Shown: piece after piece, positions 4,841-5,073 of the stretch
Layout: every line of letters begins with the position of its first letter
Numbering within the stretch: position 1 is the stretch's first letter
NCBI GenBank assembly: GCA_023415395.1
Contig: JAEZKN010000037.1
Location: forward strand, 1-5,073
DNA length: 5,073 bases
Direction: 5' to 3'
DNA from: Actinomycetes bacterium
GTDB lineage: Bacteria > Actinomycetota > Actinomycetes > Propionibacteriales > Nocardioidaceae
Translations under genes and position numbers: made by a program
Notes under the pieces: generated by a model
What the model was told of the DNA's origin: nothing
The model's input: only the letters and a program-made list of their open reading frames with translations
The model's database searches: none

Positions 4841-5073
4841 CGTCGCCGAGCAGCCGCGCGGCGTAGAGCGCGGCCTCGACGGCAGCGTCCAGGTCGGTGT
4901 CGTCGTCGACGGCGGCGGCCACCGGCGCGGGCTCCGCGCGCGCGTGCAGCCGGGCGAGCAGCTCGTCGCGGGGCAGGCCGCGCAGCTGCAGCAGCACGAA
5001 CGGGTCGTCCTCGACCAGCCACGCGAGCTGCTGCAGGACGGCGAGCGCGTGGACGCACGGGTCGGCCCAGTGG
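4806..5073 (-). CDS. SWIM zinc-finger family protein, C-terminal fragment; runs off the right edge
   Basis: The last 88 residues of a protein whose start lies beyond the window. The first visible residues, HWADPCVHALAVLQQLA, fit the second half of a SWIM zinc finger (CxCx(n)CxH): Cys6 and His8 of the fragment would be the closing ligands, and the CxC half lies outside. DDPFVLLQLRGLPRDELLARL follows, the usual sequence after the finger in actinobacterial SWIM proteins. The end is Ala- and Asp-rich (AAAVDDDTDLDAAVEAAL) and poorly conserved in character. SWIM domains bind DNA or protein; in bacteria these genes often sit beside SNF2-type helicases, which could lie to the right. The role is not known. 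The stop at 4806 lies within tetR, so the two genes converge and overlap. A GTG at 4997 is not the start, since the family motif is upstream of it. Confidence 0.8.
   Translation of the reverse strand, partial: HWADPCVHALAVLQQLAWLVEDDPFVLLQLRGLPRDELLARLHARAEPAPVAAAVDDDTDLDAAVEAALYAARLLGDVSGPEPPAPSG

Noticed and set aside
1..5073. CRISPR array, tRNA, rRNA, transposase or phage gene
   Set aside because: No regularly spaced repeats, RNA gene signatures or mobile-element proteins are seen on either strand.

Overview
This is a GC-rich window from an actinobacterial chromosome, most likely Nocardioides or a close relative. Four things point there. Codon third positions are almost always G or C. A methylcrotonyl-CoA carboxylase gene, metY-metX and a SWIM zinc-finger gene have typical actinobacterial sequences. 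Promoters look leaderless. A short palindrome at 315-351 resembles a repeat I remember as common in Nocardioides genomes; that last point is from memory and unchecked.

Layout: (1) 1-1096, minus strand: the first 365 residues of a methylcrotonyl-CoA carboxylase carboxyltransferase subunit (leucine catabolism), running off the left edge. (2) 1097-1252: a divergent control region with an 18-bp palindromic operator over the carboxylase promoter, then an AT-richer stretch and a tandem repeat ahead of metY. (3) 1253-3648, plus strand: metY (O-acetylhomoserine sulfhydrylase) and metX (homoserine O-acetyltransferase), joined by a GTGA overlap. Together they convert homoserine plus acetyl-CoA plus sulfide into homocysteine for methionine synthesis. 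(4) 3740-4135: a cytoplasmic thioredoxin with a WCGPC active site. (5) 4103-4209: overlapping inverted repeats at the end of the thioredoxin gene, probably a terminator. (6) 4270-4840: a TetR-family regulator preceded by a second copy of the 18-bp operator. (7) 4806-5073, minus strand: the C-terminal end of a SWIM zinc-finger protein, converging on and overlapping the tetR 3' end.

The main regulatory observation is that the palindrome GGTTAnCGnnCGnTAACC occurs twice, just upstream of the carboxylase gene (1114-1131) and just upstream of tetR (4270-4287), and in both places covers the predicted -10 box. This suggests that the TetR protein represses both itself and the carboxylase (leucine/branched-chain catabolic) operon, although the two lie about 3 kb apart with the methionine and thioredoxin genes between them. 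The second notable observation is that the 37-bp palindrome at 315-351 lies inside the carboxylase reading frame and keeps it open, adding about 12 residues to the linker between its two crotonase-like domains. No complete new defence or mobile system is visible.
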